Source: Rhizobium sp. SG_E_25_P2
Lineage (GTDB): Bacteria; Pseudomonadota; Alphaproteobacteria; Rhizobiales; Rhizobiaceae
Length of the DNA stretch: 64,000 nt
Assembly: GCF_029892285.1 (NCBI RefSeq)
Contig: NZ_JARXVM010000006.1
Span: forward strand, 186,001 to 250,000
Direction: 5' to 3'
Below are positions 51,084 through 59,863 of this stretch, piece by piece. Position 1 is the first letter of the stretch. The number at the start of each line of letters is the position of its first letter. The notes under the pieces were generated by a model. It was not told the DNA's origin and ran no database searches. It saw nothing but the letters and a program-made list of their open reading frames with translations. The position numbers and the translations under genes were made by a program.

Positions 51084-52049
51084 TCAACTATACAAGCGAA
51101 GAATGCTTTGCGGCTGTTCGTTGGCGATCGACAATGCCGACTGGCCCAATTGCTGTTGGGTCTGCAAGGCGCTCAAGCGCGCCGACACCGCATTCATATT
51201 GGCGTCGATCAGTTTTCCGACGCCACGCTTCATGGCGTCGCCGAGATCGTCGTTGAATTCCGTCTGCAGGTCGATGCGCTGCTGTAGAGCGCCCAGCGTC
51301 GCGGCGCGGGCGATCATCTTCTGGGTCATCGCATCGACGACGGAGATCATGTCGTCGATATCGCTGTCTTCGGTGGCGTTGGAGATTTCGATCTCGGCAT
51401 GGCCCGCGCTGTTCACGCTGTTGAACAGCACCCAGTCCGTGGCAAGCCCGAGATTGTCGGCAAAGGCGGAATTGGTAACGATCCCGCTTTCGCCGGTATC
51501 ATCGTCGACGATGTAGAATACCTGCTCGGTATCGGCGACCGAGGTCATGTCGTAGTCGATCGTGCGGACCGATGTCCCGGTATTCAGTGAACGGGTCACG
51601 GACGCGATGACCTCTTGGGGCCCGTCCTGCCCGGCTTGTGTCATATGAAGCCAGTTTTCGCCCGCAAACGACGAGGCTTCGGCGATGGTCCGCACCTCGG
51701 AGCGCAGTTCGCTGAGCTCTGCATTGACTTTGTCGCGATCCACGCCCGGTTCGCGCGCAGCCACGAGCTTCTGTTTGATGACGCCCATGACGTCGATCAC
51801 CTGCGAAAAGCCGACCGACGCCGTATCGATGACCGCGGACCCGAAACCGAGGCCATCCTGGACCGCGTCGAGAGCTTTTTTATCGGATTTGATGGTTGTC
51901 GCGATCGACCAGTAAGCGGCATTGTCGGCGGACTTCAGCACCCTGAGGCCGCTGCTCGTCTGCGACTGGGCCCTGGAGAGATCGGAATCATTGGAGCGAA
52001 GAAATCTCTGGGCGCCCATAGCACCAGTATTGGTATGTAAGCTGTACAT
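51084..52049 (-). CDS. Flagellin, isolated from any flagellar gene cluster
   Basis: A 321-residue flagellin. N-terminal D0/D1 helices are intact (MYSLHTNTGAMGAQRFLRSNDSDLSRAQSQTSSGLRVLKSADNAAYWSIATTIKSDKKALDAVQDGLGFGSAVIDTA, with the rhizobial S-G-L-R-V segment), the centre (about 150-240) is a short variable domain, and the C-terminal helix ends ALSIANEQPQSILRLYS. The layout is that of rhizobial complex-filament flagellins. No fli, flg or motility gene is in the window. The upstream region is AT-rich. It is probably a minor or extra flagellin. Confidence 0.93.
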   Translation of the reverse strand: MYSLHTNTGAMGAQRFLRSNDSDLSRAQSQTSSGLRVLKSADNAAYWSIATTIKSDKKALDAVQDGLGFGSAVIDTASVGFSQVIDVMGVIKQKLVAAREPGVDRDKVNAELSELRSEVRTIAEASSFAGENWLHMTQAGQDGPQEVIASVTRSLNTGTSVRTIDYDMTSVADTEQVFYIVDDDTGESGIVTNSAFADNLGLATDWVLFNSVNSAGHAEIEISNATEDSDIDDMISVVDAMTQKMIARAATLGALQQRIDLQTEFNDDLGDAMKRGVGKLIDANMNAVSARLSALQTQQQLGQSALSIANEQPQSILRLYS

Positions 52050-52258
52050 GTTTTACTCAAATAATAACTACGAAATACGTAACAAATGTAATAAATTTGT
52101 ATGGTGAAAATCAGATTAACTCTCAACGACTATTAATCATCTGAGTTTACTACGACAGCCGCGGGAGCGCCTGCATTGTGGGAATTTCGCCCTGACGCTT
52201 CCATTTTGACAGTTCATGACTATGTTCCGCCCATCTCAAATCAGGACGAGAACACGCC
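52050..52258. promoter_or_regulatory. AT-rich divergent region between flagellin and tex
   Basis: 209 bases, with 52050-52140 clearly lower in GC than the surroundings. GATTAA and TTAATC (52114-52138) form a dyad with 13 bases between. It probably holds promoters in both directions. No gene was seen. Confidence 0.4.
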
Positions 52259-54559
52259 ATGCCTGCAGATATGAATCGCCTCGCCGCCACGATCGCCTCA
52301 GAGATCAACGCCCGGCCTCAGCAGGTGCATGCGGCGGTCGGTTTGATCGACGACGGCGCTACAATTCCCTTCATCGCCCGTTACCGCAAGGAAGTGACCG
52401 ACGGGCTGGACGACACGCAACTCCGCATGCTGGCCGAGCGGCTCGTCTATCTGCGCGAGATGGAAGCCCGGCGCGACACCATCCTCGATTCGATCAATAG
52501 CCAGGGGAAAATGACCGACGAACTCCGGCTCAAGGTCCTGCAGGCCGACACCAAGGCGGCTCTCGAGGACATCTACCTCCCCTACAAGCCCAAGCGCCGC
52601 ACGCGGGCCCAGATCGCGCGCGAGCGCGGCCTTGGCGGGCTGGCGGACGCGATTCTCGCCAATCGCTCGGCCAAGCCCGCAGCGCTCGCCGAAACCTTCG
52701 TCAAGGACGAGGTGACGGATGTGAAGATGGCGCTCGACGGCGCGCGCGACATCATCGCCGAGGACCTGTCGGAAAACGCCGAACTCATCGGCCGGCTCAG
52801 AGGACATATGCAGGCCCGCGCTGTCCTCGTGTCCAAAGTGGCCGACGCCAAGAAGGACAATGCAGAAAAGTTTTCCGACTATTTCGATCACAAGGAGCCC
52901 TGGGCCAAGACGCCGAGCCATCGGGCGCTCGCCATGCTGCGCGGCTGGAACGAGGAGGTTCTCTCGGTGACGCTTGAAGTCGACGCCGACGACCTGTCGT
53001 CGATCAAGCCCGCCGAAACCATCGTGGCTGCAGCGCTCGACACACGCGGCAACGGCCCGGGCGACCAATGGCTGCGTGAGGCGGCCGGCTGGACCTGGCG
53101 GGTAAAGCTTTTCTCGTCCCTGTCGCTGGAACTGATCCGCGATATGCGCGAACGCGCCGAGGAAGAGGCGATCCGCGTCTTCGCCCGCAATCTCAAGGAC
53201 CTCTTGCTGGCGGCGCCGGCCGGCATGCGCCGCGCCATCGGGCTTGATCCGGGCATCCGCACGGGCGTCAAGGTGGCGGTGATCGACGAAACCGGAAAAT
53301 TGCTCGACACCTCCACCGTCTATCCCTTCCAGCCGAAGAACGACCTGATGGGCGCGCAGGCGGAAATCGCCAGCCTGATCCGCAAGCACAAGGTCGACCT
53401 GATCGCCATCGGCAATGGCACGGCGAGCCGCGAGACTGAGAAACTGGTCGCCGACCTGCTCGCCAAGCTTCCTGCGCCCAAGCCGACCAAGGTGATCGTG
53501 TCGGAGGCAGGCGCATCGGTCTATTCGGCGTCGGAACTCGCGGCGCTGGAATTCCCCAAGCTTGACGTGTCGCTGCGCGGCGCTGTTTCCATCGCCCGGC
53601 GCCTGCAGGATCCACTGGCGGAACTCGTCAAGATCGAACCGAAATCGATCGGCGTCGGCCAGTATCAGCATGACGTCGACCAGGGCAAACTCGGCCGGTC
53701 GCTGGATGGCGTCGTCGAAGACGCGGTGAACGCCGTCGGCGTCGATCTCAACACCGCCTCGGCGCCGCTGCTGTCGCGCGTCTCCGGTCTCAATCAGACT
53801 CTGGCCACGCTGATCGTCGCCTATCGCGACGAAAACGGCGCGTTCAAGAGCCGCAAGGAGTTGATGAAAGTGCCGCGACTAGGCGCTCGCACCTTCGAGC
53901 AATGCGCGGGCTTCCTGCGCATCGCCAATGGCAAGGAGCCGCTGGACTCCTCCTCGGTTCACCCCGAAGCCTATGAGGTGGCGCGCCGCATCGTCTCGGC
54001 GTGCGGCCGCGATCTCCGCACGCTGATGGGCGACAGCGCCACCCTGAAGAAGCTCGATCCGCGCCAGTTCATCGATGAGAAATTCGGTCTGCCCACCGTC
54101 AAGGACATCATCGCCGAACTCGAAAAGCCCGGCCGAGACCCGCGCCCGGAATTCAAGACGGCGACTTTCGCAGACGGCGTCAACGAAATCTCGGATCTTC
54201 GCCCAGGCATGATGCTTGAGGGCACGGTCACCAATGTCGCGGCCTTCGGCGCTTTCGTCGATATCGGCGTTCATCAGGACGGCCTCGTCCATGTCTCGGA
54301 ACTCGCCGACCGCTTCATCAAGGACCCGCATGAGGTGGTCAAAGCCGGCGACATCGTCAAGGTGCGGGTGGTCGAGGTCGACGCCAAGCGCAAGCGCATC
54401 GCGCTGTCGATGAAGAAAGAAGCGAGCGGCCCGCGCGAGCCGAGGGAAGAGCGCAATCGCAATCAGCCGACGCCGGCGGCGCGCATGTCGGCCAAGCCTC
54501 AGGCGCCCAGCCAGGGCGCGTTTGGGGCGGCATTGTTGGAAGCGATGAAGAAAAAGTAG
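52259..54559 (+). CDS. tex: Tex-family transcription accessory protein with S1 domain
   Basis: A 766-residue nucleic-acid-binding protein. Tex N-terminal helical part with [25 protein letters not shown], the YqgF-like RNase H-fold domain ([18 protein letters not shown]), helix-hairpin-helix part with QYQHDVDQ and [14 protein letters not shown], and a C-terminal S1 domain ([34 protein letters not shown]). The lysine-rich end is typical. Tex takes part in transcription-coupled nucleic-acid handling; it is usually not essential. Single gene. Confidence 0.95.
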   Translation: MPADMNRLAATIASEINARPQQVHAAVGLIDDGATIPFIARYRKEVTDGLDDTQLRMLAERLVYLREMEARRDTILDSINSQGKMTDELRLKVLQADTKAALEDIYLPYKPKRRTRAQIARERGLGGLADAILANRSAKPAALAETFVKDEVTDVKMALDGARDIIAEDLSENAELIGRLRGHMQARAVLVSKVADAKKDNAEKFSDYFDHKEPWAKTPSHRALAMLRGWNEEVLSVTLEVDADDLSSIKPAETIVAAALDTRGNGPGDQWLREAAGWTWRVKLFSSLSLELIRDMRERAEEEAIRVFARNLKDLLLAAPAGMRRAIGLDPGIRTGVKVAVIDETGKLLDTSTVYPFQPKNDLMGAQAEIASLIRKHKVDLIAIGNGTASRETEKLVADLLAKLPAPKPTKVIVSEAGASVYSASELAALEFPKLDVSLRGAVSIARRLQDPLAELVKIEPKSIGVGQYQHDVDQGKLGRSLDGVVEDAVNAVGVDLNTASAPLLSRVSGLNQTLATLIVAYRDENGAFKSRKELMKVPRLGARTFEQCAGFLRIANGKEPLDSSSVHPEAYEVARRIVSACGRDLRTLMGDSATLKKLDPRQFIDEKFGLPTVKDIIAELEKPGRDPRPEFKTATFADGVNEISDLRPGMMLEGTVTNVAAFGAFVDIGVHQDGLVHVSELADRFIKDPHEVVKAGDIVKVRVVEVDAKRKRIALSMKKEASGPREPREERNRNQPTPAARMSAKPQAPSQGAFGAALLEAMKKK

Positions 54560-54628
54560 GCGAAGCATCGGCGCCCTGCTTTCTTCGGTGGGGCGCGATG
54601 TTCGCCTACGGCCAAATCGCTCTCGACG

Positions 54629-55627
54629 TCACCGCGTCCACACACCCTTGCCCGGCAGTCTCTCACGGTCATGCGGGCGGGTGAAATCAAGCGCCGGTCC
54701 CTTCGGCACAATCAGGGTCGGATTGACATGAGCGATCGAATAATAGCCAGCCTTGATGTCGTCGATCGACACCGTCTCGGTGATCCCCTGCCACTGATAG
54801 AGTTCGCGCGTATAGCCGGCGAGATTCGGATAGTCCTCGATCCGGCGAAGATTGCATTTGAACGCGCCGACATAGGCGGCGTCGAAACGGATCAGCGTCA
54901 TGAACAGGCGGATATCGGCTTCGGTCATATACTCGCCCGCCACATAGCGGTTGACCTCGAGATGCGCCTCGAGCCGCGCAAGAGTGTCAAACAGCGCAGT
55001 CACCGCCGCGTCATAGGCGGCTTGAGTCCGGGCGAACCCGGCCTTGTAGACGCCGTTGTTGACCGTATCGTAGATCAGGGCGTTCCAGTGGTCGATCTCC
55101 GGCCTTAGCGGCTCTGGATAGAAATCGAGCCGGTTGCCCGTCAGCTCGTCGAAGGCGGTGTTCAGCATGCGGATGATGTCGGCCGATTCATTGTTGACGA
55201 TACGGCCTTCTTGGCGATCCCATAGCGCGGGCACCGACACCTTGCCGGAATAAGCAGGGTCGGAGAGCGTGTAGAGTTGGTGCTGATAGGAAATCGCCGG
55301 CGTCCCCTCGCCCGTGTCCTGCGGCTCTGCATATTCCCAGCCATTGTCAGTCATCGCGCCGGCGGCGATGGAAACCGGGATCAGATCCGCGAGACCCTTG
55401 AGATTGCGCATGACATAGGTGCGCGACGCCCAGGGGCAGAGACGCGAGATGAACAGCTGAAACCGACCCGGCTCCGCCTTGACGCCGCGCTGCCCCTCGG
55501 GGCCAGGCCCGCCGTCGACGGTCAACCAGTCGCGAAACTTGGTGGGCTCGCGATGAAAGGCGCCGTTCTTCATTTCATTGGCGGCGACCTCGTCATTGAC
55601 CCATTTTCCGTCGATCAGTTGCGGCAT
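54629..55627 (-). CDS. Glutathionyl-hydroquinone reductase (xi-class GST)
   Basis: A 332-residue enzyme of the YqjG/ECM4 family. The active-site Cys is in LFISRLCPWASRTYVMRNLKGL (C-P-W-A). YQHQLYTLSDPAYSGKVSVPALWDRQEGRIVNNESADIIRML is the xi-class loop and glutathione-binding ES. The C-terminal helical domain ends near GYYSIAHVNPTLIVPKGP. It reduces glutathionyl-hydroquinones with GSH. Start MPQLIDG at 55627. Stands alone behind a ParE pair on the same strand with 114 bases between. Confidence 0.93.
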   Translation of the reverse strand: MPQLIDGKWVNDEVAANEMKNGAFHREPTKFRDWLTVDGGPGPEGQRGVKAEPGRFQLFISRLCPWASRTYVMRNLKGLADLIPVSIAAGAMTDNGWEYAEPQDTGEGTPAISYQHQLYTLSDPAYSGKVSVPALWDRQEGRIVNNESADIIRMLNTAFDELTGNRLDFYPEPLRPEIDHWNALIYDTVNNGVYKAGFARTQAAYDAAVTALFDTLARLEAHLEVNRYVAGEYMTEADIRLFMTLIRFDAAYVGAFKCNLRRIEDYPNLAGYTRELYQWQGITETVSIDDIKAGYYSIAHVNPTLIVPKGPALDFTRPHDRERLPGKGVWTR

Positions 55628-55741
55628 GTCCTGTCCTCGCGCGGGCGCAGAGCGCCAGTGATGATATGCCCCTGCAATGGACGGAAAAGCGACGCCGGAC
55701 AAGCCGGCGGACGGTTGACGCTTCGTTGCGAAAAGCGAGGC

Positions 55742-56029
55742 CTATGGGGTGTCGGGAGGGTAGAGCTGGGCGGCATGGAGGAGGTGGGCGATAACGACAG
55801 TGGCACCATCGATTTTGTACACAACGATATAGGACGTTCCCGTGACAACAAGTTCCCGGGTGTCGCGCATTTTGCCATTCCGTCCCAATTCAGGAAAATG
55901 CCGAAGCTGACGTACTCTGCTTAATATTCTGGTCCTCAGCCTAAGCGCTGCGGCGCGATCAATGCGGTAGACATACGCGGTGAGTTGGGTAAGTTCCGAA
56001 GAAGCGATATCGGACCACCGAATACTCAC
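55742..56029 (-). CDS. ParE/RelE-family toxin
   Basis: A 95-residue toxin: RWSDIASSELTQLTAYVYRIDRAAALRLRTRILSRVRQLRHFPELGRNGKMRDTRELVVTGTSYIVVYKIDGATVVIAHLLHAAQLYP. Strands with R-E-L-V-V-x-G-T-S-Y-I-V-V-Y and V-x-I-A-x-L-L-H-A-A-Q are typical of RelE/ParE toxins. Start GTG 56029 overlaps the antitoxin stop in GTGA. Frame intact. Confidence 0.88.
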   Translation of the reverse strand: MSIRWSDIASSELTQLTAYVYRIDRAAALRLRTRILSRVRQLRHFPELGRNGKMRDTRELVVTGTSYIVVYKIDGATVVIAHLLHAAQLYPPDTP

Positions 56030-56295
56030 TTCAATCCGGCCTCACGATCGAGGCGGTCGATCAGTTCTTCAACCATAGCCTCGACTTCTTCCTGAGTATG
56101 GAAAATCGCATCGGGACGGCGAATGTAATCCAGCCCCTCCTGCACTTTGCGCCGGAACCAGGCGTCATATTCCGCCTGCTCCTCGGCGGTCAGCGTCTTC
56201 TGCGGCCCCCACACGGCTTCATCCCAGGCCTCGTCATCCTCGGCAGGCGCGAGAGGCGATTGCGGTTCTTCGTTGAAACCATCGGGACCGGGCAT
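56026..56295 (-). CDS. ParD-like antitoxin with acidic N-terminus
   Basis: An 89-residue partner of the following toxin. The first 45 residues are acidic and Pro-rich (SPLAPAEDDEAWDEAVWG). The C-terminal part TAEEQAEYDAWFRRKVQEGLDYIRRPDAIFHTQEEVEAMVEELIDRL is the usual helical toxin-binding and stabilising segment of ParD/StbD-type antitoxins. A DNA-binding domain is not obvious. GGGAG is eight bases before ATG 56295. It is 75 bases behind the era stop on the same strand. Confidence 0.72.
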   Translation of the reverse strand: MPGPDGFNEEPQSPLAPAEDDEAWDEAVWGPQKTLTAEEQAEYDAWFRRKVQEGLDYIRRPDAIFHTQEEVEAMVEELIDRLDREAGLK

Positions 56296-56370
56296 GGCTT
56301 GATCTCCCTTTTGGCCACTATAGGCCATCATGCAGCGGAGGCAAGATGCGCGCCCAGATTGTCCCTGGCG

Positions 56371-57294
56371 CTATTTGGTGAAGTCGAGACCCATTTCGCG
56401 GAAACGCTCGGGGTCGTCTCCCCAGTTTTCACGCACCTTGACGAACAGGAAGAGATGCACGGGCTGTTCGAGAATTTCGGCAATCTCCTTGCGCGCGGCG
56501 GTCGAGATGGCCTTGATGGCCTCGCCGCCCTTGCCCAGCGCGATCTTCTTCTGGCTGTCGCGCTCGACATAGATGACCTGCTCGATGCGCACCGAGCCGT
56601 CCTTGCGCTCTTCCCATTTCTCCGTCTCGACATGCGAGGCGTAGGGCAGTTCCTGATGCAGACGCAGGAATAGCTTTTCACGGGTGATTTCCGCAGCCAG
56701 CTGCCGCATCGGCAGGTCGGAGATCTGGTCCTCGGGATAGTACCAAGGGCCTTCCGGCAGCGCCGAGGAGAGATAATTCATCAGGTCGTCGCAGCCAGCG
56801 CCCTTGAGCGCCGAGATCATGAAGGTGGCTTCGAAATTGACCATTTCATTGGCGGCCTGGGTAAGCTCAAGAAGGGCCTCATGACGGACCTGGTCGATCT
56901 TGTTGAGCAGCAGGATTTTCGGCTGTTTGACGTCCTTCAACGCTTCGAGGATCTTCTCAGCGTCGCCCTTGATGCCGCGTTCGGCGTCGATCAGGAGCAC
57001 GATGATATCGGCGTCCTTGGCGCCGCCCCAGGCGGTGGTCACCATGGCGCGGTCGAGACGGCGGCGCGGCTTGAAGATACCGGGCGTGTCCATGAACACG
57101 ATCTGGGCGTTGTCGTGGATGGCGATGCCGCGGATGATGGCGCGGGTCGTCTGCACCTTGTGCGACACGATCGACACTTTAGCGCCCACCAAGCGGTTCA
57201 CAAGGGTGGACTTGCCGGCATTGGTGGCGCCGATCAAGGCGACGAAGCCGGAGCGAGTGGGCACGGTTGGCGCCGCGCGTTCAGTGTCTTCCAT
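56371..57294 (-). CDS. era: GTPase Era
   Basis: A 307-residue GTPase that binds 16S rRNA and helps 30S maturation. G1 GATNAGKSTLVNRL, G3 DTPGIFKP, G4 NKIDQV. The C-terminal KH domain has the RNA-binding segment IEQVIYVERDSQKKIALGKGGEAIKAI. The start ATG overlaps the rnc stop by one base (TAATG). The ordering lepB-rnc-era is usual in alphaproteobacteria. Confidence 0.96.
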   Translation of the reverse strand: MEDTERAAPTVPTRSGFVALIGATNAGKSTLVNRLVGAKVSIVSHKVQTTRAIIRGIAIHDNAQIVFMDTPGIFKPRRRLDRAMVTTAWGGAKDADIIVLLIDAERGIKGDAEKILEALKDVKQPKILLLNKIDQVRHEALLELTQAANEMVNFEATFMISALKGAGCDDLMNYLSSALPEGPWYYPEDQISDLPMRQLAAEITREKLFLRLHQELPYASHVETEKWEERKDGSVRIEQVIYVERDSQKKIALGKGGEAIKAISTAARKEIAEILEQPVHLFLFVKVRENWGDDPERFREMGLDFTK

Positions 57295-58025
57295 TATTTT
57301 TCCAATCCGTTGAGTTCGGGCTGCGGGGCCCATACGCCCTCACGCTCCAGCATTTTTCGCGCGGCGACCTGTTCGGCGGCGCGCTTGGAGCGATCGACGC
57401 CTTTTTCGGGTGCGAGATCGCCGATTTCGACGGTCACCGTGAATTCTGGGGCATGATCCGGACCACTGCGGTCCTCGATGCGATAGGTCGGCGCAAAGCC
57501 GAATTTCTGATGCGCCCATTCCTGCAATTCGGTCTTGGCGTCGCGGCGCATCGGCTCAGATCGCGTCGCCCGGCCGCTCCATTGCCGGAGCACAAAGCCG
57601 CGCGCGGCCTCCAGCCCCCCATCGAGATAGATGGCGGCGATCAGGCTTTCGACGACGTCGGCGCGCACATTCTTCATCCGCTCGCCAGTGATCTTCTTGA
57701 GGTCGGCGCCGGTGCGGATATAGCGATGCAATTCCATCTCATCGGCGACCTCGGCGCAGGCATCAGCCGACACCAGCTTGTTGAGGCGCACCGACAATTC
57801 GCCTTCGGCGGCGGTCTTGTAGGTGGTGAACAGCAGTTCGGCGATGCACAGGCCGAGCACGCGATCGCCGAGAAATTCCAGTCGCTCGTAATTGCCGCCC
57901 TTGGCGAGTCGGGCGCTGGAATGGGTCATCGCCCGCTCCAGCCGGTTCTTGTCGTTGAAGCCATAGCCGATAAGGGCTTCCAGCCTGTCGCGCTCGTCGG
58001 GCGATATGACCGACTTCCGGCTCAT
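57294..58025 (-). CDS. rnc: Ribonuclease III
   Basis: A 243-residue dsRNA-specific endonuclease that cuts rRNA precursors and regulatory duplexes. The catalytic signature ERLEFLGDRVLGLCIAELL, with the metal Glu and Asp, is followed by DVVESLIAAIYLDGG with the second acidic site, and a dsRNA-binding domain ending VAARKMLERE. Start 58025 overlaps the lepB stop; a further ATG at 58070 lies inside lepB. Confidence 0.96.
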   Translation of the reverse strand: MSRKSVISPDERDRLEALIGYGFNDKNRLERAMTHSSARLAKGGNYERLEFLGDRVLGLCIAELLFTTYKTAAEGELSVRLNKLVSADACAEVADEMELHRYIRTGADLKKITGERMKNVRADVVESLIAAIYLDGGLEAARGFVLRQWSGRATRSEPMRRDAKTELQEWAHQKFGFAPTYRIEDRSGPDHAPEFTVTVEIGDLAPEKGVDRSKRAAEQVAARKMLEREGVWAPQPELNGLEK

Positions 58026-58804
58026 TTGATCGCCTTGAAGAAGCGTTCGTAACGCAGATTGGCGGGCCACTTCCAGACATGCAGGAAGGGCGTGCGATTG
58101 GCGATCGAGAAGATGATGAAGCTGGCGCGGCCCACCAGATTCTCTTCCGGCACATAGCCGACGCCGAAACGGCTGTCGGCGGAATTGTCGCGGTTGTCGC
58201 CCATCATGAAATAGTGCTTGGGCGGCACGGTGAAGACCTGGGTGTTGTCACCCTCGCCTGTCGGCGTCAGGTCGAGCGTGTCGAAGCTCACGCCATTGTC
58301 GAAGGTTTCGCGGAACACCGGAACCCCCTGATAGTCGCGGCTATATTGCACGCCCACGCCTTCGGTGTCTTCCTCATCGGTGGTGAAGGTGCCGTCTTCC
58401 TTCCGCTCGATCGCCTTCTCGTTGATATAGAGGACGTCGTTCTTCACCTGGATGCGATCGCCCGGAAGACCGACCACGCGCTTGATGTAGTCGATCGACG
58501 GGTCGCTGGGCAGGCGGAAAACAACGACATCGCCACGGGCGGGTTCGCTGCCGAACAGCCGGCCGTCAAACCATTCGGGATTATAAAGCGGCAGTGAATA
58601 GCGCGAATAGCCGTAGGAGAATTTGTTGACCAGCAGATAGTCGCCGATCAGGAGGGTCGGCATCATCGAGCCGGAGGGGATGGTGAAAGGCTGCAAAAGA
58701 ACAGTGCGAATAACGCCGGCCAGCAGAAACGCCTGAAACAGGACGACGATGGTTTCCCAGAAGGCGTTTTTCTCTTCCGGCTTGCGATGTTCGGTCACGC
58801 TCAT
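58022..58804 (-). CDS. lepB: Signal peptidase I
   Basis: A 260-residue inner-membrane protease that removes signal peptides. One N-terminal membrane helix (FWETIVVLFQAFLLAGVIRTVLLQPFTIPSGSMMPTLLIGD), with the nucleophile Ser in PSGSMMPTL and the catalytic Lys in DYIKRVVGLPGDRIQV. GDNRDNSADSRFGVGYVPEENLVGRA is the family end block. It is in operon with rnc and era. Confidence 0.96.
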   Translation of the reverse strand: MSVTEHRKPEEKNAFWETIVVLFQAFLLAGVIRTVLLQPFTIPSGSMMPTLLIGDYLLVNKFSYGYSRYSLPLYNPEWFDGRLFGSEPARGDVVVFRLPSDPSIDYIKRVVGLPGDRIQVKNDVLYINEKAIERKEDGTFTTDEEDTEGVGVQYSRDYQGVPVFRETFDNGVSFDTLDLTPTGEGDNTQVFTVPPKHYFMMGDNRDNSADSRFGVGYVPEENLVGRASFIIFSIANRTPFLHVWKWPANLRYERFFKAIK

Positions 58805-58907
58805 ACATTCCTCTTGACGTCCGCGGGCCCTGCGACGGCGGCGGTTTTTCGCTTTGTCTAGCTCTTTCCCCCGGCGGCGGCAAGCTTTGCCCTGATCACC
58901 GGCAAGT

Positions 58908-59312
58908 TCAGACTGTTTCCGGCACCGCTTCGATGATCACGAAGGCCTGAGCGAGCGGAAAATCATCGGTGATGGTGATGTGGATGACAGGCTTGTGTCC
59001 ATTCGGCACAAGTTTGTCGAGGCGCATTGCGGCGCCGCCGCTCAATTGCATGGTCGGCTTGCCGCCAGGCAGATTGATGACGCCCATGTCTTTCCACAGC
59101 ACCCCCTGGGCAAGGCCGGTGCCCAGCGCCTTGGAGCAGGCCTCCTTGGCGGCGAAGCGTTTGGCGTAGGATGCGGCGCGATTCTTGCGGCCGTCGGACT
59201 TAGCCCGTTCGACCTCGGTGAAGCAGCGTTTGGTGAACCGTTCCCCAAACCGTTCAAGCGACTTTTCCACTCGCCTGATATCGATCAGGTCGCTGCCGAT
59301 TCCGATGATCAT
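58908..59312 (-). CDS. acpS: Holo-[acyl-carrier-protein] synthase
   Basis: A 134-residue phosphopantetheinyl transferase that activates [29 protein letters not shown] with the metal Asp, then [14 protein letters not shown] with Glu-Ala-Cys-Ser-Lys-Ala, are signatures. It stands 103 bases in front of lepB on the same strand. In many relatives pdxJ precedes acpS; it is not in front here. Confidence 0.95.
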   Translation of the reverse strand: MIIGIGSDLIDIRRVEKSLERFGERFTKRCFTEVERAKSDGRKNRAASYAKRFAAKEACSKALGTGLAQGVLWKDMGVINLPGGKPTMQLSGGAAMRLDKLVPNGHKPVIHITITDDFPLAQAFVIIEAVPETV

Positions 59313-59503
59313 GATCTGCCCTCTTGTTGCTCGCGGGGTGCTTCCTCGCGACAGCACATAGGCGCGGAAAAAGGCGAACGCAACGCGTCAGCATGATCGG
59401 CGGCGGGATTTTCCCAGCGGAGACGGTCGCGGGCAAAAAATAAGGCCGGCGCGGACGCCAGCCTGATCTCATCGGGAGACTTGCTCCCTGCCCATAACTT
59501 CAC

Positions 59504-59668
59504 TCACATGAAGTTGACGGCGCGATTACGGAACATGCCGCGATCCACCTGGCGCTGACGATATTCCAGATCGATGCGATCTGCAGCAGCGTTCAGGTAA
59601 GCCATTTCGCGATCTTCCACCGAGGGACCACGCAGGCGATTGGCAATCTTAGAAACATAGCCGAACAT
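59504..59668 (-). CDS. DUF3563 family small protein
   Basis: A 54-residue protein, MFGYVSKIANRLRGPSVEDR and then EMAYLNAAADRIDLEYRQRQVDRGMFRNR, the usual DUF3563 layout of an N-terminal amphipathic helix and a second helix with Tyr/Leu. Function unknown; common in Rhizobiales. AAAGGAG seven bases before ATG 59668 fits this start. Single gene between acpS and rsh. Confidence 0.8.
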   Translation of the reverse strand: MFGYVSKIANRLRGPSVEDREMAYLNAAADRIDLEYRQRQVDRGMFRNRAVNFM

Positions 59669-59832
59669 TGGAAACTCCTTTGCTTTCCGTTGTTCCTCCC
59701 TACTGATCACTAAGATAGTTCATCTGCTGCAATGCACAAGTTTGCTTTGCTTGACGCTGCCATGCAGCAAAAGCATGCCTGGTTAAAACTGATTAAATCG
59801 CACGCTTGCGCCGCACAAAGAGAGCGCAGACT

Positions 59833-59847
59833 GCCGGTTTAACCGGC
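59833..59847. repeat. Perfect 15-base palindrome after rsh
   Basis: GCCGGTT-T-AACCGGC lies 17 bases downstream of the rsh stop. It may be the stem of a short terminator without a T run, or an operator for DUF3563. Confidence 0.3.
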
Positions 59848-59863
59848 TATCAGCGCCCGATTC

